From Phycisphaerae bacterium (lineage in GTDB: Bacteria; Planctomycetota; Phycisphaerae; UBA1845; CAIVHJ01), in contig JAJVHX010000001.1 of assembly GCA_022072405.1 (NCBI GenBank), positions 1 to 64,000 on the forward strand: a stretch of DNA of 64,000 nucleotides, read 5' to 3'. Positions 36,669 through 45,946 of the stretch are shown in pieces. The notes under the pieces are model-generated. The model was not told the origin of the DNA, did not search any database, and saw only the letters and a program-made list of their open reading frames with translations. Position 1 is the stretch's first letter; each line of letters begins with the position of its first letter. Both the position numbers and the translations under genes were made by a program.

Positions 36669-37480
36669 GAAATCACCAGTGGCCAGTTCGACGGAACCCA
36701 GGAAGTGGAGCTTGTGGGTTGGGACTGGGTCGGTGGGGGCTGCGAAGACTGGTCGCGCGATGCGGAATATCTGTAGATAATAAACACCACCAGCAGCGTC
36801 AGCCCCAGAAATATGACCGGAATAATACCCAGGCCTTTACGGGCCCGGTCGCGCAGCACGGGGCTGGTGGACTGGGCCGCTGAGCGACTCACTGCTTCAC
36901 TTAGTTCTTCCAGATCAGCAGCAACCGTGGTCGCTTCCTGCAAACCATCGGGGCTAGCGGTGTCGCTCGACAGGCTTAACTGGTCGGCACGGTAGAAACC
37001 AGCCAACATCGCTTTACACTTCGGGCAATAACGCTCCTTCTCCGCCACCACCGCCTGACACTGCCAGCAATAACCCAGTAATCGGGCGATGAGCGGTGTC
37101 TCGGTTGCATAGCGCCACTGGTAAAACGTGGTCGGACCGCGCACAATAGAGGTGCGGGTCAGCACGCCCCGCCGAATCTGCTTGATCATCCGCTCCAGGC
37201 TGATTCCCGGAATGGGCCGGATCGGATCATGGACAAACCACGGACCGCTGTGTTCCGCCATCTTCTGCAGCATGGGCTGACTCAGATCCTGCTGGCAATG
37301 ATGGCATTGCAGGGCGGTGCGGAGATTGAGCATGCCGCAGGAAGCACAGGGCGTCGAATCGCCATGCCAGATGGTCTGGGCCTTGGGGCTCATCGGTCCA
37401 TACCCCTGCTGTGCTGCGATCACCAGCGGGTGAGATTGTTCCGTATGCGCCTGGTCCGGCAGGTTCGAAGGATTCGTCAT
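36665..37480 (-). CDS. Zinc-ribbon membrane protein (GYF_2-like), co-translated with the SurA-like gene
   Basis: From ATG 37480 about 271 residues. A first ribbon CASCGMLNLRT...CHHCQQ (about 46-64), then a GYF_2-like patch (GPWFVHDPIRPIPGISLERM, RRGVLTRTSIVRGPTTFYQW), a second ribbon CWQCQAVVAEKERYCPKCKA (about 140-159), a variable acidic stretch, one membrane helix (LGIIPVIFLGLTLLVVFIIY) and a Pro/Ser/Gln external tail. The arrangement is common in Phycisphaerae; role unknown. A four-base overlap (ATGA) couples it to the downstream peptidyl-prolyl isomerase. Confidence 0.78.
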   Translation of the reverse strand: MTNPSNLPDQAHTEQSHPLVIAAQQGYGPMSPKAQTIWHGDSTPCASCGMLNLRTALQCHHCQQDLSQPMLQKMAEHSGPWFVHDPIRPIPGISLERMIKQIRRGVLTRTSIVRGPTTFYQWRYATETPLIARLLGYCWQCQAVVAEKERYCPKCKAMLAGFYRADQLSLSSDTASPDGLQEATTVAADLEELSEAVSRSAAQSTSPVLRDRARKGLGIIPVIFLGLTLLVVFIIYRYSASRDQSSQPPPTQSQPTSSTSWVPSNWPLVIS

Positions 37481-37805
37481 TATTCTGTCACATTTCTCCC
37501 GCCGCAGCGCTTGGGGCGGTTGTCCAACGTAGTCATTTTTCAATCATACCATATTATTCACCCGACCCATGTGAGGTGCAACTCTGCCCGGTTGATTTTC
37601 ACAGGGTAAAACGCCGCCATGATATAAATATTTCATGACTCCAGGCTATTGCTGAAAAAACGTAAGTGGTCATAATACCCCATAATTGGGGACTAAATTC
37701 AGGGGTTGCAATTCTGCTGCGCTAATCAAACCTGTCATCTGTGTTATTTCCACCTGGCTGGAAATATTCACAATACTCTGGGAACCACACTCATGGAGGA
37801 GTGCC

Positions 37806-38570
37806 ATGGATTATCGTGTCCATCTGAATTTCGGGCGAACGGTGCTGATTTTCGTCGGCGTGGTGGCGATCAGTGGATTAACAGCCACGCTGGTGGCTTC
37901 GCGGGCCTATCAACAGCGCGGGGCGCAGTCTCGGCTGGATCGACAGGAGATCACCGTGAAGGGATCAGCCCGTAAACGGATTCGATCCGATCAGGCCAAT
38001 TGGCGGATCATGGTGCGCGGGGAATCATTCACGCTGAATGAAGCCTTTGAAGAATTACAGCGCGGGGTAGCCTGTGTGGGTGAGTTTCTGAAATCCAGCG
38101 GCTTTGGCACTGCCGAAATCTACTATGGCCCGATCTCTACCAGTGTTCATTATCTGCAGAATGAGAAAGGTCAGGAAACGCGCGAAGTGGAAAGCTATGA
38201 GCTGTGGCGCGTGGTGAGCGTATCGACCCGCCAGGTGGATCGGGTCGCCGCCGCTTCCGGTGAGGTGACCGAGATCATTGGTGATGATATTCAGGTGCAA
38301 TCGTGGGCGCCGGAATTTACCTCGTCGCAACTGGCGGACCTCAAGGTGGAGATGGTGGGGCTGGCCGCCGCCGATGCCCGCAGCCGGGCGGAGCAACTGG
38401 CCCAGAACGCCGGATTCAAATTGAACGATGTTCGTGATGCCAGCATGGGTGTGCTGCAGATCACCCGTCCCGATTCCACCGAGGTCAGCTCCGGCGGAGT
38501 TTATGATATGGAGACCATCGAGAAGGATATCACCGCCGTGGTCAATGTGACCTTCGGCATCGGCTCATGA
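37806..38570 (+). CDS. SIMPL-domain (DUF541) periplasmic protein
   Basis: The start ATG 37806 has GGAGGAG right upstream. 254 residues: an N-terminal membrane anchor (RTVLIFVGVVAISGLTATLV), then the SIMPL/BP26 domain starting at RQEITVKGSARKRIRSDQAN, with SVHYLQNEKGQETREVESYE in the middle and ADARSRAEQLAQNAGFKL, the conserved helix, near the end. SIMPL proteins are stress-linked periplasmic proteins without known chemistry. The last two codons overlap the convergent Nif3 gene by six bases. Confidence 0.85.
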   Translation: MDYRVHLNFGRTVLIFVGVVAISGLTATLVASRAYQQRGAQSRLDRQEITVKGSARKRIRSDQANWRIMVRGESFTLNEAFEELQRGVACVGEFLKSSGFGTAEIYYGPISTSVHYLQNEKGQETREVESYELWRVVSVSTRQVDRVAAASGEVTEIIGDDIQVQSWAPEFTSSQLADLKVEMVGLAAADARSRAEQLAQNAGFKLNDVRDASMGVLQITRPDSTEVSSGGVYDMETIEKDITAVVNVTFGIGS

Positions 38571-39677
38571 GCAGGGTCGCAGCGGTGCGCAGTCGGCTTC
38601 GCTGAGGCGGATTTCCAGATTGGGCAGGCGGGCGAACAAGCGCTGGGCCAATGGCGCCAGCACGGGACGTTCACTGGCCCAGTGACCCAGGGCGACGGCC
38701 GCAGCACCCCGGCGTTGAATGGTTAGGGCTTCGTGGTGGCGTAGTTCGCCGGTGATCAGAGCTTCACCAGCCTGCAGATTCTGGTGGAAGGGAATATTTC
38801 CGGCTGCTCCGGCGATGACCATAATCTGCGAAATCGGCATCGTCTCAGTGCCCACCACCTGCGGCGTACAGTGGGGTATTTGAGCAGCCAGCCGCTCCGC
38901 CAGTTCTCGCAGCGTGGTTGTGAATGGCAGGCGTGCCCGCCGACCGATGCCCGGCTGGGGGCGGGCCTGGAGCGGGTAGATATCGTAGGCTGGTTCTTCA
39001 TAAGGATGGGCCTGGCGCAAGGCAGCGATCACCTCACTCAGGCGCTGCTGCGGAGCCACCATTTCGAGACGGATCTCTTCAACCTCTTCCAGTCGGCCGG
39101 CCTGACCGATGACGGGCTGGCTGCCTGCACCGCCGAAAAAAGTACCGCTGCCGCGCAGTCGAAAGCTGCAGCGCTGATACGCACCGATGATCCCAGCCCC
39201 AGCGCTGCTCATCGTTTCTGCCACCGCTTCCACCTGCAAGGGCGGAACGAAGACCACCACCTTGCATTCGCTGCTGGAGGCAGGTGTCGCAGGCAAGGGT
39301 CGAATATCGACCCCTTCGCACATCCGAGCCAGTACGTCATTCGTACCTTCGGCAGCAGCATCCAGTGCGGTATGTGGTGAATAGATTGCCAAACCCGCCT
39401 GGATCGCCTGCCAGACCAGAGCATCCATTCCACTGCTATCCGCCCGCAGTCGGCTGATCGGTTGGTATATGGGGGGATGGTAACTGACGAGCAGTTGAGC
39501 ACCGTAGCCAATCGCTTCTTCAATTACTGTCGCGGTCAGATCGATGCTCAGCAGCAGCTGTTGGCAGGGAGCCTGCGGATCGCCCACCAGCAGTCCCACA
39601 TTATCATTGGGATCAGCCAGGTGTAATGGAGCCAGCAACTCCAACTCGCGCACCACATCAGCCACGGTCAGCGTCAT
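38565..39677 (-). CDS. Nif3-like dinuclear metal centre protein with PII-like insert (YqfO type)
   Basis: 370 residues from ATG 39677. Metal ligands are in LLVSYHPPIY (YHPP replacing HHPL), SPHTALDAA (about 100-108) and the C-terminal GHWASE. Between them (about 137-235) is a PII/CutA-like insert, KVVVFVPPLQVEAVAETM to HPYEEPAYDIYPL. Family members are annotated as GTP cyclohydrolase I type 2, without good proof of that activity in vivo. ITGELRHHEAL near residue 315 is the usual second motif. Confidence 0.9.
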   Translation of the reverse strand: MTLTVADVVRELELLAPLHLADPNDNVGLLVGDPQAPCQQLLLSIDLTATVIEEAIGYGAQLLVSYHPPIYQPISRLRADSSGMDALVWQAIQAGLAIYSPHTALDAAAEGTNDVLARMCEGVDIRPLPATPASSSECKVVVFVPPLQVEAVAETMSSAGAGIIGAYQRCSFRLRGSGTFFGGAGSQPVIGQAGRLEEVEEIRLEMVAPQQRLSEVIAALRQAHPYEEPAYDIYPLQARPQPGIGRRARLPFTTTLRELAERLAAQIPHCTPQVVGTETMPISQIMVIAGAAGNIPFHQNLQAGEALITGELRHHEALTIQRRGAAAVALGHWASERPVLAPLAQRLFARLPNLEIRLSEADCAPLRPCS

Positions 39678-39815
39678 TGATGATCTGTCCAATCACAGGA
39701 CTATATTCTCGTCAACTTCCCGGCACATTGTAACGTTTGATGTAAGCGACGGGGATTGTCGCAGGGCCTGTAAACTAAATGTATCGTAATATGTTGTACA
39801 GCAATAGGTTGGTGT

Positions 39816-40742
39816 TTATTGCTCCTCGACCAGCCTCTGGCGTTGCTGCTCGAGTTGCCGGCGTTCCTGCTGGAGATAATCGGTTCGTTCGCGCAGCACG
39901 TCGCGCGTCATGCCGAGTTCATCTTCAATTCCGAAGACGACGGACAGGTCGGTCAATCCCTGTTTTCCCAGATCTTCCAATTGAATGTAATGCTGCTGCA
40001 CCTGGGCACAGAAGGACACGAGGTGCTGATCGAAATCCTCATTACCGCTGCAGTGCAAATCGGATAGCTGGCGGTGCAGCCGACGTAGTCCGGAGGTCAG
40101 GTTATCGTATGCCGGATTACCCGCCTGAGCCATCAGCGCATTGTAGGCCCCGGCGAGAACAGCTCCGCGCTGCATGTGATTGTGCTTGAGTTTGCCCATG
40201 ACCAGCTTGGCGGTGTGCAGGCTGCGCAACGTCTCTTCAACAATTTCCAGCGTCTTTTCCATGCCGCGCTGTTCACCCTTGACCGCTTCCAGCCGCTGTT
40301 CCAGTTCGACCAGGTCGGCATGAACCGGTGAATCCGATTCCCGCAGGCGTTCCAGCCGGCTATTCAGCACCTGCTCGTAATCCTGACGCAGCTGCTGCTG
40401 GGAACCCAGTTGATTCTGCAGATCGGCCAGCTGCTGTTGCAATTGCTCCAGTTCCTGCTGGGCCTGGAGCGAATTCTTTTCGGCTTCACGAAATTGATTC
40501 AGCAGCTGGCGCCGCTTCTCATCACGATTGCCGCTGAGGGCGGAGAACAATCCCGAAAGTCCGAAGCCATCCAGCTTCTTCAAATCTTTTTCCAGCAACT
40601 CCAGTTGCGTCAGGAGCATCTCCAGTTGGCAGGCTTTCTGGGCGAGGTGATCGTGCAGTTCGACCTCACTGCCGTGTAATTGTTCCTGTTCCTGTAACTG
40701 GGCCTTGAGATCAGCCAGGGATTGCTGGTGAGATTCGAACAT
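39816..40742 (-). CDS. Coiled-coil protein
   Basis: From ATG 40742 (GGGAG ten bases upstream) 308 residues, nearly all heptad-like helix rich in Gln, Glu and Leu: FESHQQSLADLKAQLQEQEQ at the start, then blocks such as QQELEQLQQQLADLQNQL. A Gly/Leu break (LDGFGLSGLFSALSG, about 58-72) is followed by DEKRRQL, a pattern also seen in uncharacterised planctomycete coiled-coil proteins. No signal peptide. A structural or cytoskeletal role is inference. The longer frame upstream is not coding-like. Confidence 0.75.
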   Translation of the reverse strand: MFESHQQSLADLKAQLQEQEQLHGSEVELHDHLAQKACQLEMLLTQLELLEKDLKKLDGFGLSGLFSALSGNRDEKRRQLLNQFREAEKNSLQAQQELEQLQQQLADLQNQLGSQQQLRQDYEQVLNSRLERLRESDSPVHADLVELEQRLEAVKGEQRGMEKTLEIVEETLRSLHTAKLVMGKLKHNHMQRGAVLAGAYNALMAQAGNPAYDNLTSGLRRLHRQLSDLHCSGNEDFDQHLVSFCAQVQQHYIQLEDLGKQGLTDLSVVFGIEDELGMTRDVLRERTDYLQQERRQLEQQRQRLVEEQ

Positions 40743-40988
40743 GATGAACCACTCCCGTGTCCTGAAGCCTCGTCGTCTGAGCCTTAATCCGCTCCGCCTA
40801 GATGGTAAAATCCGAATAATCGGCAGGCAAATGAACGCCCGCCCGCCCTTGCCGGATTCGCTCACTTTCCAGTTTATCGGAACCAATCAGCCGCTCGCGG
40901 TTGTAAATCCGCCGGCAGCGACCGGATTGCAGCCGGATCACTGCTGAGCTACTCTGATCATCATTACCACCGGGAAAGGGACTCTTTC

Positions 40989-42119
40989 ATGACTCGTCGC
41001 CGACGATTTTCACGCTCAACCACTTCCGTTAACGCCACATCCGCGCCGCCCGGCCGGGTCCGCCTGATCGGCTACACTTCCGAGCAGATCGTTGAATTTG
41101 AAGTGACCGACTGGTCGAAGGTTCGGGACGCGTTGACTCGTTGGTCGGTAGTATGGCTCAATCTGGAAGGGCTTAGCGACACCGCCAGCCTGCAGCAGGT
41201 ACAGAATATTTTTCAACTGCATCCCCTCGCCCTGGAAGATGCCGTCCATGTTCATCAACGGGCCAAGGTCGAGCAGTTCGGCGATCAACTCTTCGTCGTC
41301 GCCCACATGATCCAATATCAGCAACAGCTCAACAGTGAGCAGCTCAGCATGTTTCTAGGCTCCAATTTCGTGGTCACCTTTCAGCAGGGCTTACCCGGAG
41401 ACTGTTTTGATGCGGTACGCCAGCGGCTGTTGAGAGCGGTCGGCCTGCTCCGCCACCGCCGGGCCGATTATCTGGCCTACACCCTTCTCGACGCCATTAT
41501 CGATGCTTATTTCCCCGTTCTGGAAGAATTGGGCGAACAGTTGGAACAGCTGGAACAGGATTGTATTTCTCAGCCACAGCGGGCCACACTGACCCGCTTG
41601 CACGGTTTAAAGCGTGAGTTGCTGAACTTGCGGAGACTGGCCTGGCCGTTGCGCGAAGCCACCAATTCACTGGTCCGTGATCCCCACGCCCTGATTCAGG
41701 AAGAGACCCGTATCTACTTCCGTGATTGCTACGACCACGCGGTGCGTATTCTTGATTTCGTGGAAACCGAGCGGGAATTGGCTGCTGACCTCATGGACCT
41801 CTACCTGTCCAACGTCAGCCAGCGGATGACCGAGGTGATGCGCGTGCTGACCATCATCTCCACACTCTTTATTCCGCTGACTTTCATCTCCAGCATATAT
41901 GGGATGAATTTCGATCCGGACGCTTCCCCCTGGAACATGCCTGAATTACGCTGGTATTTTGGTTATCCCTTGGCGCTGACGGTAATGGTCGTGGTGGGGC
42001 TGTCGATGATCTGGTATTTCCGGGCCAAGGGCTGGCTGACGCCGATTGATCTGGACCTCTCGAAGGATCAGCAGGAGGATACTCAGCCCGGGATCACCTC
42101 ACCGTCGGAAAAATCATGA
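40989..42119 (+). CDS. corA: CorA-family Mg2+/Co2+ transporter
   Basis: 376 residues. The large cytoplasmic funnel (about 20-300) is followed by two membrane helices; the pore signature YGMNFDP follows FISSI (about 304-310), and the second helix is YPLALTVMVVVGLSMIWYF. A short charged tail ends the protein. AAGGGA before ATG 40989. The 246-base gap to the divergent coiled-coil gene shows no M-box-like magnesium riboswitch that I can recognise. Confidence 0.94.
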   Translation: MTRRRRFSRSTTSVNATSAPPGRVRLIGYTSEQIVEFEVTDWSKVRDALTRWSVVWLNLEGLSDTASLQQVQNIFQLHPLALEDAVHVHQRAKVEQFGDQLFVVAHMIQYQQQLNSEQLSMFLGSNFVVTFQQGLPGDCFDAVRQRLLRAVGLLRHRRADYLAYTLLDAIIDAYFPVLEELGEQLEQLEQDCISQPQRATLTRLHGLKRELLNLRRLAWPLREATNSLVRDPHALIQEETRIYFRDCYDHAVRILDFVETERELAADLMDLYLSNVSQRMTEVMRVLTIISTLFIPLTFISSIYGMNFDPDASPWNMPELRWYFGYPLALTVMVVVGLSMIWYFRAKGWLTPIDLDLSKDQQEDTQPGITSPSEKS

Positions 42120-42143
42120 CCAGGCCGGTTAGCGGGTGTAGTG

Positions 42144-42752
42144 CTAATCATCCTGCAGATTGAGAAATTCCTTCATATACTGGTCGTAGATTTCACTGTG
42201 GCGGGGGTTGGTGAAGTCGAGGCGTAATTCATTGATGACTTTGGTGCCCATGGCCAGCCATTCTTTCCAGGCTTCAGCGGAGACCCGCTCAAATATTTTC
42301 TGTCCCAGTGCTCCTTTGAAGGGCGGTTTGGTCAGTCGCGGCTTCTTTACGCCCAGCCGGCTGCACATTACCAGATCACCGCTCAACGCCTCCTCGGCAG
42401 CGTGAGCCGTCGGGGCCGCTTCCGGGGGCAGTTCCTGACCCAGGTCACGTAACAGATCCGCCATGGCCGTTTTCGGCAGCATATCGCCCCTTTGCGCCGC
42501 TACGGTAAAACCGCGCCGCAGCGTATCGATGGCTTTGTCGCGATGGCCCAGGTGCAGGTAGGCTTCGCCCAGCAGATGAAAAGCCTTGGTGAACTGCGTG
42601 TTCAGGGTCACCGCCTGTTGCAGACTGGGGACTGCTTCGGCGTAGCGGCCCGCATCATAATAGGCTTTGCCCAGGCTGAAATGACCCAGTTCATTGTTGG
42701 GATCGTCCTCAGCCATCTTCCGAAAATTATTGATCCGCTGTTCCAGATCCAT
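42144..42752 (-). CDS. TPR protein fused to an Fe(II)-trafficking YggX domain
   Basis: 202 residues. Residues 1-100 hold two to three TPR units (NNELGHFSLGKAYYDAGRYA, KAFHLLGEAYLHLGHRDKAI). After a Pro/Ala linker, residues about 128-200 match YggX: MCSRLGVKKPRLTKPPFKGA with the single conserved Cys, GQKIFERVSAEAWKEWLAMG, TKVINELRLDFTNPRHSEIY, QYMKEFL. YggX protects iron-sulphur clusters and handles Fe(II) in gammaproteobacteria, where it stands alone at about 90 residues. The fusion suggests a protein-targeted version. Convergent with corA. Confidence 0.88.
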   Translation of the reverse strand: MDLEQRINNFRKMAEDDPNNELGHFSLGKAYYDAGRYAEAVPSLQQAVTLNTQFTKAFHLLGEAYLHLGHRDKAIDTLRRGFTVAAQRGDMLPKTAMADLLRDLGQELPPEAAPTAHAAEEALSGDLVMCSRLGVKKPRLTKPPFKGALGQKIFERVSAEAWKEWLAMGTKVINELRLDFTNPRHSEIYDQYMKEFLNLQDD

Positions 42753-42920
42753 ACCCTCAATCTTCCTGATAAGTGATAATGGTTGTCTCGTGGATCATAG
42801 CGCGGCGGGCGTCTGATGGCGAATAAATTAGCGGCCCGATACTTTGAACCACGAGTGTAGAATGGTAGGATATCTGCTGCAAATCTGCAAACACCCAGCG
42901 ACTCCGGTGAGATGTACTTA

Positions 42921-43358
42921 ATGGTCTCGATGGCAACGATGACTGCCCCAGAATTGTTGGACAGGGTGGAAACGGCGCTGGCCCTGGTGGGGTTGCCGGA
43001 ATATCCGTCAGTGGAGCAGCCCGGCCATGAGGAGGTGCTGCGTTATCTGCCGGCGGGGGAGCTGTCCGCGGTCGATACGTGGGCCTTGGTGCTCGTCGGC
43101 TCGGAATGCGACGATTACCTGCCGGTCGATACGGAATTGGCCCACCGCTTGCTGCTGTCGTATCTGCGCGAGTGGCTGTTGCAGCGCGGCTGGCAGGTGC
43201 AGGTTCGCTGCGGGCGAACCTGGCAGCGCTGGACCCTGGTGGATTGCCTCTCACCCGCGGAAGGGGGCGGTGATCGGCTCGATGTCGATTATCCCTATGG
43301 CGACAGCGAGCTGACGGTGCTGGTGCAGGCGCTCATCGCCATTCATGCCCATCACTGA
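42921..43358 (+). CDS. Conserved-looking small acidic protein, unknown
   Basis: About 145 residues; GGTGAG lies nine bases before ATG 42921, and a further ATG at 42912 is possible. Regular alternation of helix and strand (PELLDRVETALALVGLPEYP, LAHRLLLSYLREWLLQRGWQ, VQVRCGRTWQRWTLVDCLSP) and an acidic composition support a real gene; the opposite-strand frame has an unnatural Arg/Pro/Ala composition. Divergent from the TPR-YggX gene by about 170 bases. I do not recognise the family. Confidence 0.6.
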   Translation: MVSMATMTAPELLDRVETALALVGLPEYPSVEQPGHEEVLRYLPAGELSAVDTWALVLVGSECDDYLPVDTELAHRLLLSYLREWLLQRGWQVQVRCGRTWQRWTLVDCLSPAEGGGDRLDVDYPYGDSELTVLVQALIAIHAHH

Positions 43359-43392
43359 TCGTTTCGTCACCCATGCGGTTATTGCTTTTTAC

Positions 43393-44079
43393 TCAGGAAT
43401 TGGAGCGGGTGGCATAAGCCGGCCAGTGCTGAAAGTCGTCCGCATTCGTCACCCCTTTGATATGGCGCGCGGGCACACCCACGACGGTGGACATCGGTTC
43501 CACGTCGCATAGAACGACTGAACCGGCCCCGACGGTGGCATCGTGGCCGACGCGCACCCGTTGAATAATGGTGGCCCCGATGCCGATGAACGCACCCGAT
43601 TCCACGGTCACCCGGCCGGCGAGCTTGGCCCCCGGGCAGACATGCACGCAGGTGCTGATCATGGTCTCATGATCTACGATTGATCCGGTATTCAATATCA
43701 CTCCGTCGCCGATCTGACAGTGGGCACAGACCAGCGCACCCGCTGCCACCAGTACGCCGCGCCCCAGGTTGACATTGCTGGCGATGTTGGCGGAGGGGTG
43801 TACGGCATTGATCAGCTCCAGACCGCTCTTGATGACAATTTCCATGAACTGCCGGCGGATGCCGTTTTCACCGATGGCGACGAAGGCGGCCCGGATACCA
43901 TTGCGTTGCAGCATCGGTACGAGATCGATCGACCCCAGCACCTGCACACCGTCCATGCGCTGGCCGTGAAGACTGCTGTTGCTGTCGAGAAAGCCGACCA
44001 CATTATGCTGGGTCTGCTGGCGCAACACATCCAGTACTACCCGCCCATGTCCGCCGGCACCTATGATCACACAATCCAT
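43393..44079 (-). CDS. NeuD/PglD-like sugar acyltransferase (left-handed beta-helix)
   Basis: 228 residues. N-terminal UDP-sugar-binding Rossmann part (MDCVIIGAGGHGRVVLDVLR), then hexapeptide repeats from about residue 95 (VHPSANIASNVNLGRGVLVA, GDGVILNTGSIVDHETMIST). The catalytic His is in SIVDHET. The C-terminus VLCDVEPMSTVVGVPARHIK is typical. It acetylates an amino or hydroxyl group on a nucleotide sugar for surface glycans; the sugar is unknown and no glycan cluster is adjacent. Confidence 0.9.
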   Translation of the reverse strand: MDCVIIGAGGHGRVVLDVLRQQTQHNVVGFLDSNSSLHGQRMDGVQVLGSIDLVPMLQRNGIRAAFVAIGENGIRRQFMEIVIKSGLELINAVHPSANIASNVNLGRGVLVAAGALVCAHCQIGDGVILNTGSIVDHETMISTCVHVCPGAKLAGRVTVESGAFIGIGATIIQRVRVGHDATVGAGSVVLCDVEPMSTVVGVPARHIKGVTNADDFQHWPAYATRSNS

Positions 44080-44432
44080 AACCGCCTCAGGTTACACTGC
44101 CTCAATACTCCGTTTATCGGCGGTTAATGGGGTGTGGCTGATAAAAATATCCGGATTCAAAATATACCGAGCAGCGTGCTTATTGATGCTTGAGGGGTCA
44201 AAGTAAGATCGAAATCAAGGAGCCGCGTGGCTTTAGCCCGCGCGTGGCCGGAATTCGAAAGTAGTTCTTACTTTTTCAATTCAAGAACCAATAAGACCGC
44301 GCGTGGCTGAACGCAGGGGTTAAAACCTGCCTGCCTCTGCGAGCAGGCAGACAGGCGGCACAATCCCGCACGGCTCATAGAGCCGTGGCGCACCCAATCC
44401 TCATCCCGCGGAACGCTTAACACGAATCCGCT
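44080..44432. repeat. Intergenic region rich in palindromic repeats (families B and E)
   Basis: A family B element GAGCCGCGTGGCTTTAGCCC at 44219-44251; AGGGGTTAAAACCTGCCTGC with GCAGGCAGACAGGC after it at about 44315-44355; and a perfect hairpin CACGGCTCATAGAGCCGTGG at 44369-44388 (family E, second copy 61659-61678). No gene is visible in this 350-base stretch. Confidence 0.65.
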
Positions 44433-45788
44433 CTAGAAGCCGCCGCCCGTGCCGCTTTCCTCCTGATCCGACGGCGCAGCAGGTTCAACCGGGGTGGTCG
44501 GAGTGCAGCGCAGACTGATCGCCACCGCCGTGCCAACTTCCGCATTCTGTTCAATGCGCGTAGTGCCATTCAGATACTGGTCGCAGCATTGCGGTGAACC
44601 GAGGATCAAGTGGGTGATCTGAGCGATCAGCGGCTTTTCCTGCGGAGTTGCTGATATTGGAGTGTACCCCGGAGCAGCCAGTGCGGTCGCCCCATCGCCC
44701 AACAGCAGAGCCAGCGTCTTGCTGTCAATCGTTTCGTTGAATTGGCCGGCCACGATGATTTCCAGACCAGGATTGAACTTCAATTGTTCCTCCACGCGGC
44801 GGCGCAAACCCTTGAACTCCCCGTTGCGTTCAGCCACTTTGGGCAGTTCTTTTTCCGTCGGCTGATTGACCGCCAGCAGCAGAATCCGTCGACCATCCGG
44901 AGCGGTCAATTCGGTTTCCAGCGGCGGTCGCATGAAGGGCACCTGGCCATCCTGAGCGTTGATGTATTCGTGCATCTGCCGGGTGTTGGATTGTGGAAGG
45001 CGCGACAGCACCGCCACATCCAGGTAATGAGTCGTCGGATTGGGTTCGCCGCTCACCTGTTGATATCCCAGCTTGCCGAGTAATTTGGAATTAAACTGCT
45101 GAACACAAGCCAGATCACGGCTGTTGGTGATTACCAGGACATCCGGCGACAACAACTCGATCAGTCCACCCGCCGCCTGGGCCGCTGCGATTGTCGGTGC
45201 CGTCGCTTCATCCGCCGTGCAGAACGCTGCATCGGAACCCAGCACCTTGCTCATATCCAGTGTCGCAAGGGTCACACGATCGCTGGAGATGCCCGTCGCC
45301 GTTGCACCGCTGCCGGACCGGCCGTTGGCAGTCGGAATTTTCGTCTTCAGTATCGCCAGCACATCTTCCGTCTCATCGGGCAGGATCATCACCTGGTCCG
45401 GATGTTTGACGATGATTTCGGGCTTCTTCTTATAGTCAATCACCACGCCGCGGATGGCGATAATTTTTCGGGCGTAAAGCTGATCGGGGGACTCGGGAAA
45501 CTGGGCGGCATCGGTATTGTGGATCAGCATGGTGAAGGTCGAGCGATAGTCGGGGGCGAAATTGATGAAGGTATATTTATTGATCTTCTTGGTGACCGCG
45601 ACGCGACCATAAATCACCACTTCCTTGTTGTAGAATTTGGCGGCATCTTCCCAATGGACCAGGGGGATCCCTTCCGGACCCAGCGGCTGTTCCGCCGGAG
45701 CAGCCTCATCCTGCGCCAGGCTGGGCAGCCCTAACATCAGACCCGCTATGACGCCGATTCCCCAGAACCATACCTGCCGATTGTTCAT
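44433..45788 (-). CDS. Secreted protein: OB-fold plus degenerate endonuclease/exonuclease/phosphatase-like domain
   Basis: 451 residues with signal peptide (FWGIGVIAGLMLGLPSLAQ). Residues about 45-135 look like an OB-fold (WEDAAKFYNKEVVIYGRV, KYTFINFAPDYRSTFTMLI), as in secreted nucleic-acid-binding modules. Residues about 170-425 follow the EEP layout: start VTLATLDMSKV, DVLVITN, a YLDVAVLSRLP strand, RRILLLAVNQP, an arginine-rich helix, and IIVAGQFNETI where active enzymes have GDFN. The usual catalytic Glu, Asp and final SDH are not evident, so I think the nuclease fold is inactive or altered. Pro/Ser/Gly tail. Confidence 0.65.
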   Translation of the reverse strand: MNNRQVWFWGIGVIAGLMLGLPSLAQDEAAPAEQPLGPEGIPLVHWEDAAKFYNKEVVIYGRVAVTKKINKYTFINFAPDYRSTFTMLIHNTDAAQFPESPDQLYARKIIAIRGVVIDYKKKPEIIVKHPDQVMILPDETEDVLAILKTKIPTANGRSGSGATATGISSDRVTLATLDMSKVLGSDAAFCTADEATAPTIAAAQAAGGLIELLSPDVLVITNSRDLACVQQFNSKLLGKLGYQQVSGEPNPTTHYLDVAVLSRLPQSNTRQMHEYINAQDGQVPFMRPPLETELTAPDGRRILLLAVNQPTEKELPKVAERNGEFKGLRRRVEEQLKFNPGLEIIVAGQFNETIDSKTLALLLGDGATALAAPGYTPISATPQEKPLIAQITHLILGSPQCCDQYLNGTTRIEQNAEVGTAVAISLRCTPTTPVEPAAPSDQEESGTGGGF

Positions 45789-45946
45789 ATGACTCTCCGT
45801 TTGGTGGCTCGTTAATAAACAGGTCGCGTTGATTTGATCCGGTTGCTGATTCCTCGTATTTTATCTGCTTGGCACACCGCCGAGCAAACTTTTCCGCCGT
45901 GTCGCAGGATTAGAAGTTGACACGATGTTAACAATCGGGATGAACC

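Noticed and set aside
40743-40988. Possible magnesium riboswitch before corA
   Set aside because: I could not find the conserved M-box core; the region reads as an ordinary divergent promoter gap.
42757-43254. Minus-strand frame overlapping the small acidic gene
   Set aside because: Arg/Pro/Ala-rich low-complexity translation; overlaps the divergent promoter region.
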